This document shows, piece by piece, positions 1-12,700 of a stretch of 64,000 nucleotides of DNA (position 1 is the stretch's first letter; the number at the start of each line of letters is the position of its first letter). A model generated the notes under the pieces. It saw nothing but the letters and a program-made list of their open reading frames with translations, searched no databases and was not told the DNA's origin. Origin of the DNA: Oasisia sp. SBJ-2009 (Eukaryota; Annelida; Polychaeta; Sabellida; Siboglinidae); assembly GCA_964017155.1 (NCBI GenBank), contig OZ024857.1, forward strand, positions 1,718,701 through 1,782,700, read 5' to 3'. Made by a program: the position numbers and the translations under genes.

Positions 1-171
1 ATGTTAATCTTGTGTTGGAAATAATACCAGATTTGCTGCATGAAAGTAAAGAATGACCATTTAACTTTGTATTCCTGGATATATATCATACACTGGTGTG
101 AGTATATATATATATGTATATATTCATATATATATATATACATGTATATATACTTATATATATATATATAT

Positions 172-533
172 CAGGGCTGCCTACCATTACGGATTTTCTG
201 TAATCACTACGGAAATTGACCTCAGATTACGGTAGTACGGAAACCGCCCCTGTATTACGGAAATAAGCATAACAGACTTCAGACTTGTATACACATCAAA
301 GAACTGCAACACTAAAGTTCATACCCAGTGGTCGGCCTAAGAAAATGTAATAATTCATTTGTTGCAATTTATCAGTAAATGAAGCCGGTGGCTGCTGTGG
401 CAAGGGGCAAACTCAGACTAGAGGGAAAGAAACAATCCATCAACGTTTTAATGACGTGGGATTTAGTTACAAACCCGACACATCCACCCGCGCGACCATT
501 ACGGAAAAAAAAATTGTCAAGTAGGAAGCCCTG
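172..533. mobile_element. hAT-like non-autonomous DNA transposon (MITE), 362 bp
   Basis: The ends form an imperfect terminal inverted repeat: CAGGGCTGCCTAC at the left and GTAGGAAGCCCTG at the right match at 12 of 13 positions when one is reverse-complemented. Subterminal copies of a TACGGAA-type motif recur near both ends. The flanks are (TA)n, so an 8-bp ATATATAT target duplication is compatible but not provable. Its inner part (about 370-470) shares an ACGTTTTAATGAC.TGGGATT stretch with the larger element at 52016-52821. The CAGGG ends suggest the hAT superfamily; no transposase is visible. Confidence 0.6.
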
Positions 534-564
<31 letters not shown>

Positions 565-717
565 TATACTACGAAGATGCTGTAGCTTTGTTTTGGGACA
601 CTTGCATTTTCATTTGCTGGAATCCACACTTCTTGGTCCCTGACAGTGTTTCTTGTGGGTCTGTTTCTGCGACTGACTAAACTCTGCCGGTATTAGACGT
701 TGCAGTAGTCCTGACTG

Positions 718-768
718 TCAGTTCTTCAACTCAGCAACTTCTTCAAAGTAAGCAACCATCAGTTTGCA
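718..768 (-). CDS. CNDP2: CNDP2 exon 14 (terminal coding exon)
   Basis: A 51-nt exon encoding residues 457-472 ([16 protein letters not shown]) and a TGA stop at 718-720. It follows a TTGTTGCAG acceptor. The sequence matches the last helix of CNDP2 (family pattern xKxLxAYLYEVxxLK). It is too short to stand out as an ORF and was found from the frame left open by exon 13. Confidence 0.85.
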   Translation of the reverse strand, partial: CKLMVAYFEEVAELKN

Positions 769-3700
769 CTGCAACAAGCAAAGATACCAGCAATCATTAA
801 TAATTTTAGGGAAAATGGCATTATCTAGTAGGTTCGGAAATCTTCTGTTTTGAAATTTGATCTGCTGTGATTCACGTACACCTGACTACGCAGGATTTGT
901 GTTACAACGATTATGATACCACTAACCATCAACACTATTAACCTCACTATTAAGAACACCCTTGGAACAGGGACAAAGTGACCTGAAACGTGAGGTGACC
1001 ACAATAGCAAGAATTATTTCCTATTACATATAATAATAATACTATATAAGCATTTATTAAGCTGCACATATCCAAGGAAAAATACTTGCTCAAAGGCACT
1101 AGAAACATAAAATATGTCACAGTAAACTTATAAACATTAGAATAAACTTTATATATCTTACAAGTTACATTAAAACAAATACAATACAACAGGAAATAAA
1201 CCATGTTAATAACACTAATAGTCATTTAAGGTAATTTAGCAGCAGCATCTATAACATAAATAATTTCTATTCATTATAGTCTATATAGTGTGAGTTAAAA
1301 TAAATAAGTTAGCTAAAATACTTTGAGAATGAAGAAAATAATAAGTTTATATATATATATATAATTATAAATATATATAGAGAGAGAGAGAGCCCATAAA
1401 TCCCAGCAGCAATGTATATGATATTAAAATATTATATTACATATAGCGAGGATTGACAGTAATTATAAGAAAAAAGTCTTTCAGTTGTTTATCCGACAGA
1501 TTCAAAAACATCAAATGTGAGTTGGCTGCCTGTTCAAACATGAGGAGACATGTTTGTGTCTAGTGTTGTCTATTTGGTGACACTCACCCCTTGGTGAGTG
1601 TCACCAAGTGGTGAGTGTCACCCCTTGGTGACACTCACCACTTGGTGACACTCAGTCTCACCACTTGGTGACACTCACCCCTTGGTGACACTCACCCTTT
1701 GGTGACACTCACCTCTTGGTGACACTCACTCCTCTATGACACTCACCCCTCAGTGACACTCGCCCCTCGGTGACACTCGCCCCTTGGTGACACTCACCCC
1801 TTGGTGACACTCACCCCTTGGTGACACTCACCCCTCGGTGACACTCACCCCTCGGTGACACTCACCACTCGGTGACACTCACCCCTCGGTGACACTCACC
1901 GCTCGGTGACACTCACCCCTTTCAAGTAGTTTGTCTTGTTGATCTTCTCGTTCTGGGAGTGGGCCCCGTCGTCTCCGGACCCTATCGGCAGCAGCATCAC
2001 GTTCTTCCCCGTGGCTTCCTGTAGGGTGAGGGTGACGGGGATGCTACCCCCTTCCCGCGTCATGTCCGGGGAACGGCCGTACACTGAAGCAGAAGATGGC
2101 AGTTGCCATAGGAACCGTCTAGTGTGGGATTGCTGGCAAAGAATGCCAACTTCAAGATGACCACATGGGAGAGAGTCGAAAAACAATTTCCCAAGTTTTG
2201 TAATCGTGTGGATATATGAGAAATGTTGTCACACTTGTCTGTGGTTCAGGGAGGGTGACTGACTACTTGTCTCAACCACCCCATAAGTCTGGAAGTCAGG
2301 GTGACTGGCCTAGCTGCCTAGACCACTACACAGCCAGCCTGGAAGTGAGGGTGATTGACCTAGTTGTGACCATTCTACAGCCTGGAAGTGAGGGTGATTG
2401 ACCTAGTTGTGACCATTCTACAGCCAGCCTGGAAGTGAGGGTGATTGACCTAGTTGTGACCATTCTACAGCCAGCCTGGAAGTGAGGGTGATTGACCTAG
2501 TTGTGACCATTATACAGCCAGCCTGGAAGTGAGGGTGATTGACCTAGTTGTGACCATTCTACAGCCTGGAAGTGAGGGTGATTGACCTAGTTGTGACCAT
2601 TCTACAGCCTGGAAGTGAGGGTGATTGACCTAGTTGTGACCATTCTACAGCCAGCCTGGAAGTGAGGGTGATTGACCTAGTTGTGACCATTCTACAGCCA
2701 GCCTGGAAGTGAGGGTGATTGACCTAGTTGTGACCATTCTACAGCCAGCCTGGAAGTGAGGGTGATTGACCTAGTTGTGACCATTCTACAGCCTGGAAGT
2801 GAGGGTGATTGACCTAGTTATGACCATTCTACAGCCAGCCTGGAAGTGAGGGTGATTGACCTAGTTGTGACCATTCTACAGCCAGCCTGGAAGTGAGGGT
2901 GATTGACCTAGTTGTGACCATTCTACAGCCTGGAAGTGAGGGTGATTGACCTAGTTGTGACCATTCTACAGCCTGGAAGTGAGGGTGATTGACCTAGTTG
3001 TGACCATTCTACAGCCTGGAAGTGAGGGTGGTTGACCTAGTTGTGACCATTCTACAGCCAGCCTGGAAGTGAGGGTGATTGACCTAGTTGTGACCATTCT
3101 ACAGCCAGCCTGGAAGTGAGGGTGATTGACCTAGTTGTGACCATTCTACAGCCTGGAAGTGAGGGTGATTAATCTAGTTGTGACCATTCTACAGCCTGGA
3201 AGTGAGGGTGATTGACCTAGTTGTGACCAATCTGTTTTGAACATATGTGAGGGTGATTGACCTACCTGTCTTGACCGCTCTACAGCCAGCCTGGTAGTGG
3301 GGGTCGTTGAAGTCAGACACCCAGGCCTTCGCTCCGTGTTCCATCAATATCCTCACAAACAGAACAAACTTCTTGTCTCAGTTTCAAACGTCACACAGCC
3401 ATGTAAGGATTGTATTTTATTATAATTATAATAATAATTGTAAAACTTCTATAGCGCCTATAGCTTTAAAAAGTTCACACTCAGAGGCGCAACAAACAAA
3501 ATAATTTGCTAGTTATACATGGGGAATGCAAAAGTTGTTACTGGAGCACGGACCCGCCGAGAATTTATTTTGGGAAAGCAATTTCAAACAAATATGTTTT
3601 CAGTTTTTTTTTTACAAAAGGTGTATAGTTTCAGAAAATGTAATCATAATAGGGAGTTAATTCCAAATTGTTGGCACAGCTACATTGAAAGCACGTTTGC

Positions 3701-6700
3701 CAATACTCAGCTTAATTTTAAGAACAAAACGTTGTTTGGGACCGGATGATCTAAGGGTCCTACAGATATCACAGAAATAATTTTTCTCAGAGGTTCTCAA
3801 ATGTTTCGCGTATCTGTCAAGGGAAGTAGCTTTAGCACACAAGTAGTTTGTAACATACAAAGGCTCAGACCAACATCTCATTATTGACATGCAAAGGTTA
3901 CTTGGAACTTGATGACAGGATGTCAATGCACATTACATGTATATATGGTAAAATGTCCACCTAAGTCACTGACACAAAATAATAATAACAATAAAAAGTA
4001 TGTATATTCTATATGGAATATATTGTTCATGGCTTCAAAATTTGGTTATTTTGTAAGAAATTAACTTACTATATCTGATGGGTCGAAACGTTGTACATTT
4101 CAAAAGCTATGCTCCAAAGTAAGTTAATGACTTAAACAAATATCTATATAATACATGTTCAACTGAATTTGCTTTCAGGTGCTATACATACATATATAAT
4201 ATAATACAACTATAGAATGGAATTCTACACAAGAAGACATACTAACTAAAACATAAATGGAATATATTGTTCATAGCTCCAAGATATGTTTAAGTTGTAA
4301 GAAATTAACTTAGTTCGAAGCATTTATCTACATCTACAGACAGATAATCCTGCACACACCCGAGTCATGTCACATGACACCAGCATCTGACCAAGACCCA
4401 TTGGCAATGGGTGAAACGTCACATGCTTCAAATAATATGCTCCTAAGTATGTAAAAAAAAATGGCAACATAAAAAATAAATGTATAAAAATATAGCATTA
4501 CCTGTATAGCATTACCGAACTGGTTGGATTAAAGAGATGACCTGATCAGACAGCCTGATCAGATTTATAGATGAGCATTTCAGGCAAAAGTTGTGCAGAT
4601 AATTTTAGCTACATGCATATTATAATCTGCAAAGTTGTGTAGTATCTTCATAAACATTACTGTTTATAAAAAAAATTCCTTTTGCCCAGAATAAATTTGC
4701 AGTGAATGTTTGTAATGGAAAAACTGATGGCATGTTTATCTGTACATTTTATCCGTACTCTTACTATTTTATCCCCCTTAATTCTATAAAAAATATATAT
4801 TTGTTTATTATTATTATTTGATCGTTTTTATGTAATATATTACTTCATTATTTATTGCACCTATACCTTTTAGGTTTACTATCCTTATATAGAAATTTAT
4901 TTTTTACTTTTTAATTCAATTTACAACTATTTGTTGTTTAGCTTTTAAATGATTTAACTGAATATTGTAATGTTTTAATTTCTCTGTAGATTTATTATTA
5001 TTATTATTGTACTGTAAAGAGCCATAGAGCAATTGTGTTGTATTATTATTATTTTATTATGTTGTTTTTGTGTTTCAATAAAAAAATAAAACACTGATAT
5101 AGTGACCAGTTAGAGGGAGTGGTCACTTCCAAGGAGTGACCACTTGGTACTTGACTGTTTGGGGATGTCATGCCGCTGTGGACCTACTTGATGGTGTTGG
5201 GACTGCCGCTGTCCTTGTGAATCTTCTCGAGGAAGGACGTCACCTGTTTTGTCACGAGGGCAGGGTCCATGTCGGGGACGAGGCGGATGGAGAATTTCCC
5301 CACAACCTTTCTGGGGATGACTGTCTTGGATCCCTGACCGTCAAACGCACCTTCAATGCCTGGAAATAGAACCAAACAGACACTGCTGATAAACATGTAT
5401 TTATTGCGTGATCAACATAATACATCATCCTCACAAGCCAAGGATCGTTATTACTAATTAATAAATAAATAAGTAAGTAATATTTCTTAAAACGTTCTTT
5501 GGTAAACACAATATGATTTTTTTATAATATTTACTAAAACTGGTAAATAAATAAGATTAAATAAATCAATACAATAAGTGTATGAAATAAAAAGTATACA
5601 TCCCATTAAAAATGTTGCATTCAAAATAGAAATGTCAGAAGTTACAAACGATTTCTTGAATACGTTCTTTTTAGGTAGTGGAACTTTTAGACGGAAGTTT
5701 CTGAAAAGCTTCATTCAGAGGATGGGTACAATATTTGTCATATCGGAAGGGTGAAAGGTCACTTACCGTGCAGCGAAAGGGACGGGTAGCGCCACCTATG
5801 CATGAGAACCTCCTCCTTCTCGTCGTGGATCAGTCTGTTATGGCCCATGTCCTTCCTGTATTCCTCCTGTGGTCAGTTCAGTCATTCCATCACATACAGT
5901 CACATTCATAGTATTCATAGTATTATTCATAGTATATTTATTTATTTAGTATTATTTATATCATTTGCATACAAAGGTTTGCTAGTTAGTATGATTTATA
6001 TTAATTTATATAATCTACATTTTTATTTATTAATTTATTTTATTTATTAATTTATTAAACTATTTATACATTAATTTTAGTATTTTTTGTTGTGCAGCGC
6101 ATCGATCCGCCATGCGGGAATTAGCGCTATATAAAAACTGTATTATTATATTGAACCTAATGAAACGTAAAATGGCCAACTATAGTTTAGTTGTGATATA
6201 ATTAATGGGATGGCTGCCTCGACCCTTGGTTATCTTACTTACATTACAAAAATTAATTTACTTATAATTAAATTTATATTATTTTCAACCCAATCACGTG
6301 TCATGTTACTGCATTAAAGAAATAAAAATAAACAATTTGAACTGTAGATACTTTTGTTTAAACATTGGTTTTATATTGCTGTTATGTACCGGGTCAATAA
6401 ACATTTCCTATTATGATTACGCTACACTGCAGACTTGAGGGACAACAACAGGGTTACCCTGGGGGGTACTTGCTTTTATCCTTCTCTACTCCAAATTAAC
6501 ACAATTAACGAATGTAATAGTTCACAGAGTATCTGCTTTGGATAAACTGTTTTTTTTTTTTTGACGTGTTTCTCCCATTAGAATTATGCAAAATACAGTT
6601 AAAACAGATTCCCAAATAAAGTTTTCCATTTATTCAACAACAGTAGTAATATAACGAACATTTAAATACTTCAATATCGCATAATGCATTACTCAATATA

Positions 6701-9700
6701 TATTTGCTAATCTTTTTGGCTGTATTAATTGTTTCACAAACAAAAGTGTCCATCTTAAGGATGGTGCTACAAGTGCATAGGTAGTTAGGTACAGAGGACA
6801 GTTTCCTAAAGTATTCAAATGTGACGTTTGTTATGACATAAATGTTAGTATTTCAGTGAGTTTTGCAAAACGTTTGGTCATCTGTCATCGGAACAATCGC
6901 AAAAACCATGTAATGTTGTGAGTGGCAAATATGTATTTATTTATCACCTGGAATAAAAGAAACTAGACAGATTCCACCAGTGATGCCTCAGTTTCATATT
7001 AGGCACCTCGTGGAGACCACATCACCAATGAAGACGTAATGAGGAGAGGAGGCATGGACTGTCAACTTGACGTCATCAAGTGTCAACGACAAACATATAC
7101 TACTGGAGTGGGTGCCTGAAGGTAGCCATAGAAAGAAAGGAAGGCCAACTTAGGGCAAGATATATTTAATGAAGATCTGGCAGAAATGGAAATCAACTGA
7201 AATTAAGCCAAAAAAATGCAAAGGATCGTTCTAAATAGAAAAAGCTTGTCACCAAATGGAACTAAGTCTATGTCTGGCATGAATAAAACTAAGCCAGTCC
7301 CACACATGCGATGTTCCCTAACTTACCATGTCGAAGTCGATGGGACTGTAGAGGTTCTTCTCCTCCCCTGTCAGTGGCAGCACTTGTTCGTTGACGCCAG
7401 GGACCAGGATGTTGCCCTTCGTGTCCACCATGCTACCCATCAGCTTCACCAAGTCCGTCATCGCCTCGTGTCTGTCGATGGGGGGCATAACACAATCACA
7501 ATCACTGTATTCATGTTAATGGGGACAGTCTGTCCCTCTACCTGGAAGCAGCCCGAGGAGTTCTTTGTAACAGGTGAACGTGGGAAAATGGAAAGCATTG
7601 CACATCACAGGGTATTGCGGTTAACTCAGCCCACTTTGGCAGTATTGTTTTGTTTTGAAACTGGATGCTTTGTTTGCCATTTTAACAACCTCTGGAGCCA
7701 TATCTGTCAAATTGTGAATGTCGTTACGGGTTTCCTAGACATCATTTAGAGGACTGTATTCCTTCAACCATCACTACTTCCATGTCACCAACAGTTGCTA
7801 GTGTCACAACAAACAATGCAGAAAATGTACAGAAAAACAAGACCAAAGGGGACCTTGAATAGGTGAAGGTTTGACAATGATTATTAGTGGAAACATTTTA
7901 TGGAGTATATTTACTGGGAAAAAATTAATTTCACTTAGCATGTAACAGTGAAATTGGACAATATAATGCAAATAATTATAACGAAACAGTCTATGTTTTA
8001 TTGTTTAAATGGGATCTATGAATAGCCTACATTTTAATTTTGTTAACTAAGACATTATTAAGAAATAATTTGTCCAATTTACATTGTTCTATCCTTTTTT
8101 GAGACATACAACGCATCCAAAAACGTATCTACCCTAAAGGTAACTATCTCATTATGGACTTAAAAAATGCAATATGTTACATCATCCAATATAACATTCA
8201 ACAGCTGAATTAAGTAGATATCTACCAGTACTTACTATGTAAAGAACAGTGTAGATTACACGGTCATTAAATATTCTTTCTCACAGTAGGCTGCAACTGA
8301 ACACATTATCCATGGATTATGTAGATGTCTACTGCATGATTATGTTTAATAACAAAACTAACAAACATCTCGGATGAACCAATTTTGTAATTACTATTTG
8401 CTATCTGACTTGGATGGCAATCTTGTTAAATAGGTCAACATCGCAATATTGCACAACAGTAACATTTCATTAGCTTCAGCATGAGTCATTTGAAAAAGCA
8501 TACTTACACAGTGCCCCCAAAACACCCGGAGTGTAGGTCCTTGCTGGCACACGTCACTTCCAGGAAGAAGTAACAGAGGCCTCTGAAAAAGTATAACATA
8601 ATTGCACTGCATATATGTGTCAAAGAGCAACTACCCAGTAGGTACCAATGTGTGCTAGAATGTGGAATTATTTTCATAATTAAATATGTGGAGATAACAC
8701 TTGATCATTTTTGCCTACATTGATCAGGCCGATGGTAACCGACAATCAAAATGTTTGCATTCACTAAAGAAATGTTCTGTTGACGGACGTATCATATACC
8801 AGCAAAATGGCACAGGTGGAACTTAAAGTTTAAGGCAGGCTATCTGTCTAAGGCAAGACAGAGGTGGCAGTGGACTAGTGAGGTTGAGGGAAGACCAGAT
8901 TACATTTAGCAGTGTAGCACTAAGGTAGTAACGTAAACATTGAGGGATTTCTAAAATGCTGATGGTGTGAAAACTGGAGGGAAATAATGGGACAGATGAG
9001 TCGAAAGAATATATAAGAATATTGGTGTTTTATCCCTACCTCAGTCCGTATGTGATGCATGGCTGCTCATTCCCCAGCCAGTAGTTGTCAGAAATGCATA
9101 CGTAGTCCACGTTCTGGCAACACACATGGTCAATACACGTTAGAAATTGAATTCTAAAGTTTTAATTCAGCCATTGGTTGTAACTGAAATTATGGTGGCT
9201 TCTAAAGCCTCCTATGACAGTGACATTATTGTCTTAATAGGAGCTACCGACCCCAGTTTGTAAATGTTATATGATTGTGGGTTTTTATTTTTATTTTGGT
9301 ACCACAAGAATTACTATAAGTGCACACTTTTGTATGTATTGTAGGCCTACTGTATAGACTTATATTAGTATGTGAACATTATATAATGTGTGTATGTATG
9401 CTTGTATAAATGAACTAACAAAATTGATGTACTTTCAACAAATTCTATACATACTTGGGGTCAATAAATATTATAATTATGGTTAACTGCTTCTTACATG
9501 TCATTTGTGTAAATGGGACCTATCTAGAATGATGGCACAGGCCATTTTGATTCTAGTTACCAACCTAAATTTAGTAAAGCAAACAATTTATCTGTTCTGT
9601 TCCTGTATTGTCACATTTAATGACTAACAGAGTATGCATGTGATAACAAATTATTAGCTATCGGTTGGAGAAGAATATATATGGAAGTTGATGACTTGGA

Positions 9701-12700
9701 CGTTGTATTCAGTCCAGAAGAAAAATATGAATACATCCTCATGTAGGCTAGCGTGATGAAAACACGAGGCACTGTTGCCCATTCCTTCCGTGTGTCAGTA
9801 AAAGTATTACACAAATTTATTGTAAGCAAACAATTTGCCTTCTTGATACTGCTTATCCACCTTAGTTTCATGACACATCACCAATCAGCTTGAATACTAT
9901 ATGAAATAACATATTGTTCGTGGCTCCAAGATTTGGTTGCTTTGTAAATTAACTTACTTTGGAGCATAATTTGTGAAACATACAAAGTTTCAACCCATCA
10001 CCTCTGAGTCTTAGTCACGCACTAGTGTCATGTGAGAGGGCTCGGGTTTCAAAGAGAGAGCCCCTACTACGAACAGAGACCCGGGATGCCAGATGTCCCC
10101 CATCTACAGCCAATTTCTCACCGTAACCTGAGCAATGCCCCATGACACCCGTACATAACCAAAACTCTGATGGGTCAAAATGTTGTACGTTTCACAAACT
10201 TTGCTCCCAAGTAAGTACATTTTTAATAAAACAGACTGACCAGTTTTGTTGTGTTGATGTGCATCATGACCAAACATTTGGGCACATAACAGGTGTCCTG
10301 TGGCCAGTACCACAACTACACGTACACACCTTGAACAATGTTGTCTTCTCCCTCTGTAGTAGTTCCTCCAAACCCTCACTCCCAGATTCTTCCATGCCCT
10401 CAAAGATAAACTGCAACACACACCACAGACAGGTCTGTACACATATGAGTTTTAGTATGTATATTTTATCATAATTTATTATATATTTTTTTTTTTTTTA
10501 AGCTACTATATTTCTACTAGATCGTATCAATTATTTATCGATGTTATAATGAGCAATTTTTTATTCGGACCTTTTTATGTGATTGTTCTTATTTATTTTA
10601 TTTAATGTACATGTAGTAGTATATTTTAACATCATTGTTTGGTGCATGTGAATGTATTGTCATGTGAATGTACTATTACGACGACCAATATCATTACACA
10701 TTCCAATGTTTTATTGTAACTACAATGTGAACACATGGCAATAAAGCTATCTTATCTTATCTTATATACATTGTAGAGCGCAGTGGCTCAGGGGTAGAAG
10801 CTCCGGACTGTCGACTACTAGAACCCGGGTTCGAATCCTGGCTGCGGTGTTAAAACCTTGGGCAAGTTTTTCACTCTACATTGCTCCAGTTCATTCAGCT
10901 GTATAAATGAGTACCTGGCAATAGATAGTGGTGGATATGTGTACACAGAGCCTTTCGCACATTAATTGCAGCATGTGGCTGGATGCTTCCCAAAGAAGCC
11001 GAGATGGTGTCTGAGTGAACAGGTCTGTCAGGGAAGTAAAGTGTAAAGCGATTTGAATGGTCCTGACGACTGGATACTGCACTATATAAAAACATGCCTT
11101 TACTTTACTTTTTACATTACTGGACCTGATAAAGGTCAGTTCTCCTATTGCCCAGTGTCCAGACGTCAGGACTGCTTGATACACTATTATCTGCAGACTT
11201 ATCATAGTTTGAAACTATTTCTACTTCTCTGGGAAGAATTCAACAACACTGCAATTATTCCAACATAAATATCCACTATTGTCTAAAGCCAGGTGTTCCT
11301 TCACACAGCCGACTGAACTGGAGCAACATAAAGTAAAGGAACTTGCCAAACAGTCCAAACAATAGCAAGAAGATTCGAACCCAATATCTCTTGATGGAGA
11401 GCCTGAAGAAAATTGTACATAGCCACTATGACATTAGGCTCCATAAGCATTCCAACACGTTAAATGGTGTTTCTACTGAATAAGTATGTTGTATCACATG
11501 ATCAAACATAACTGGGGTACCATACAACACATTTCTCATGTTAATGCTCCATAGGATTTAATTCTACACAGGATCTGCTGTGGTAAAACTGTGTTCAAAT
11601 TCACCAATAAATATTTTTAGACATCGCTCAAAAAGTTCAAACTGAGCCAATGCTTTATACATGATTTACATTTATATTAAAAAAAACTCCTGCAACCTTA
11701 AAATTTAGATAATCAAAAAAAAATTATGTTTAAATGTTGATTTAATTTTATAATCTCTACAAAATGTGGGTTTGACCGCACTGGATGGCTGGTATGTGTG
11801 TCACGAAATAGTTACCTGTAGATTAATGGGTAGGTCCACCTTGAGTTCTCTGTATGCCTCAATAGCAGCCAGGATACACAGCACAGGGGCCTACATTGGG
11901 GGGATGGACACAATGGCAACAAGTCTTAGACGTTTGCAGTGGTAACTTTGTCATACACATTTGAATGTATAATTCATGTAGCATATAATTTATGACATTT
12001 TATAATTTAGTCACATATCCTGGTAGTAATGGCCAACATGTTTTGTTTCTCAAAGTAACTTTCTTTCTGCTACATAGTATAACAAGGTTCACCAAACAAT
12101 CATGCCAAACAGTTATGAAGGTTCACACTGAAAAATATCACAATTCTGATTTCCTCATGAGAACATTGAAGTTTATATTTTGAGCGGTGACATTTGATGT
12201 TTGATGTCATTTTATACTGTATATAACATTCTATATCACTGTTTATATGAACAACAGCAGCAAAGATAAAGTGTGCGCAGAGCAAAAGTAATATGTGAAC
12301 TGGTTCTGTATACATGTGGTAGTAGGTCCTAGGGGTAGTTAGTCACCTTGTCGTCAGTCGCACCTCTGCCGTACAACTTGCCATCGACTTCAGTGAGAAC
12401 AAACGGCTCAGTGTCCCACCCATCGGACTGCAATACATGCACATAAACACCATCAACGTCTTAACTGAAATATTTACATCACACATACAGTCTACAACTG
12501 CTACATTAACATAGTGAATATATTGTTCATGGCTCCAAGAATGGTTTATTGTAGTATAATTTAACTTACTTTGGAGCAAAATCTTCAAGAACAAGGTCCG
12601 TAGCTGACGGATTGAAACGTCGTACTCATCTTCGACATTAAGCTCCAAAGAAAGTTAAATTATACTACAATATATGTAACATATTTATTGCTCACAGTTG

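Noticed and set aside
5802..6050. 82-aa plus-strand ORF
   Set aside because: Antisense of CNDP2 exon 10 running into AT-rich intron.
7216..7749. 177-aa plus-strand ORF
   Set aside because: It is the antisense of CNDP2 exon 9 plus intron; the minus strand has the conserved dipeptidase sequence.
10782..10850. A genuine tRNA gene
   Set aside because: A and B boxes are good, but no acceptor-stem pairing closes the tRNA and a SINE body with other copies follows.
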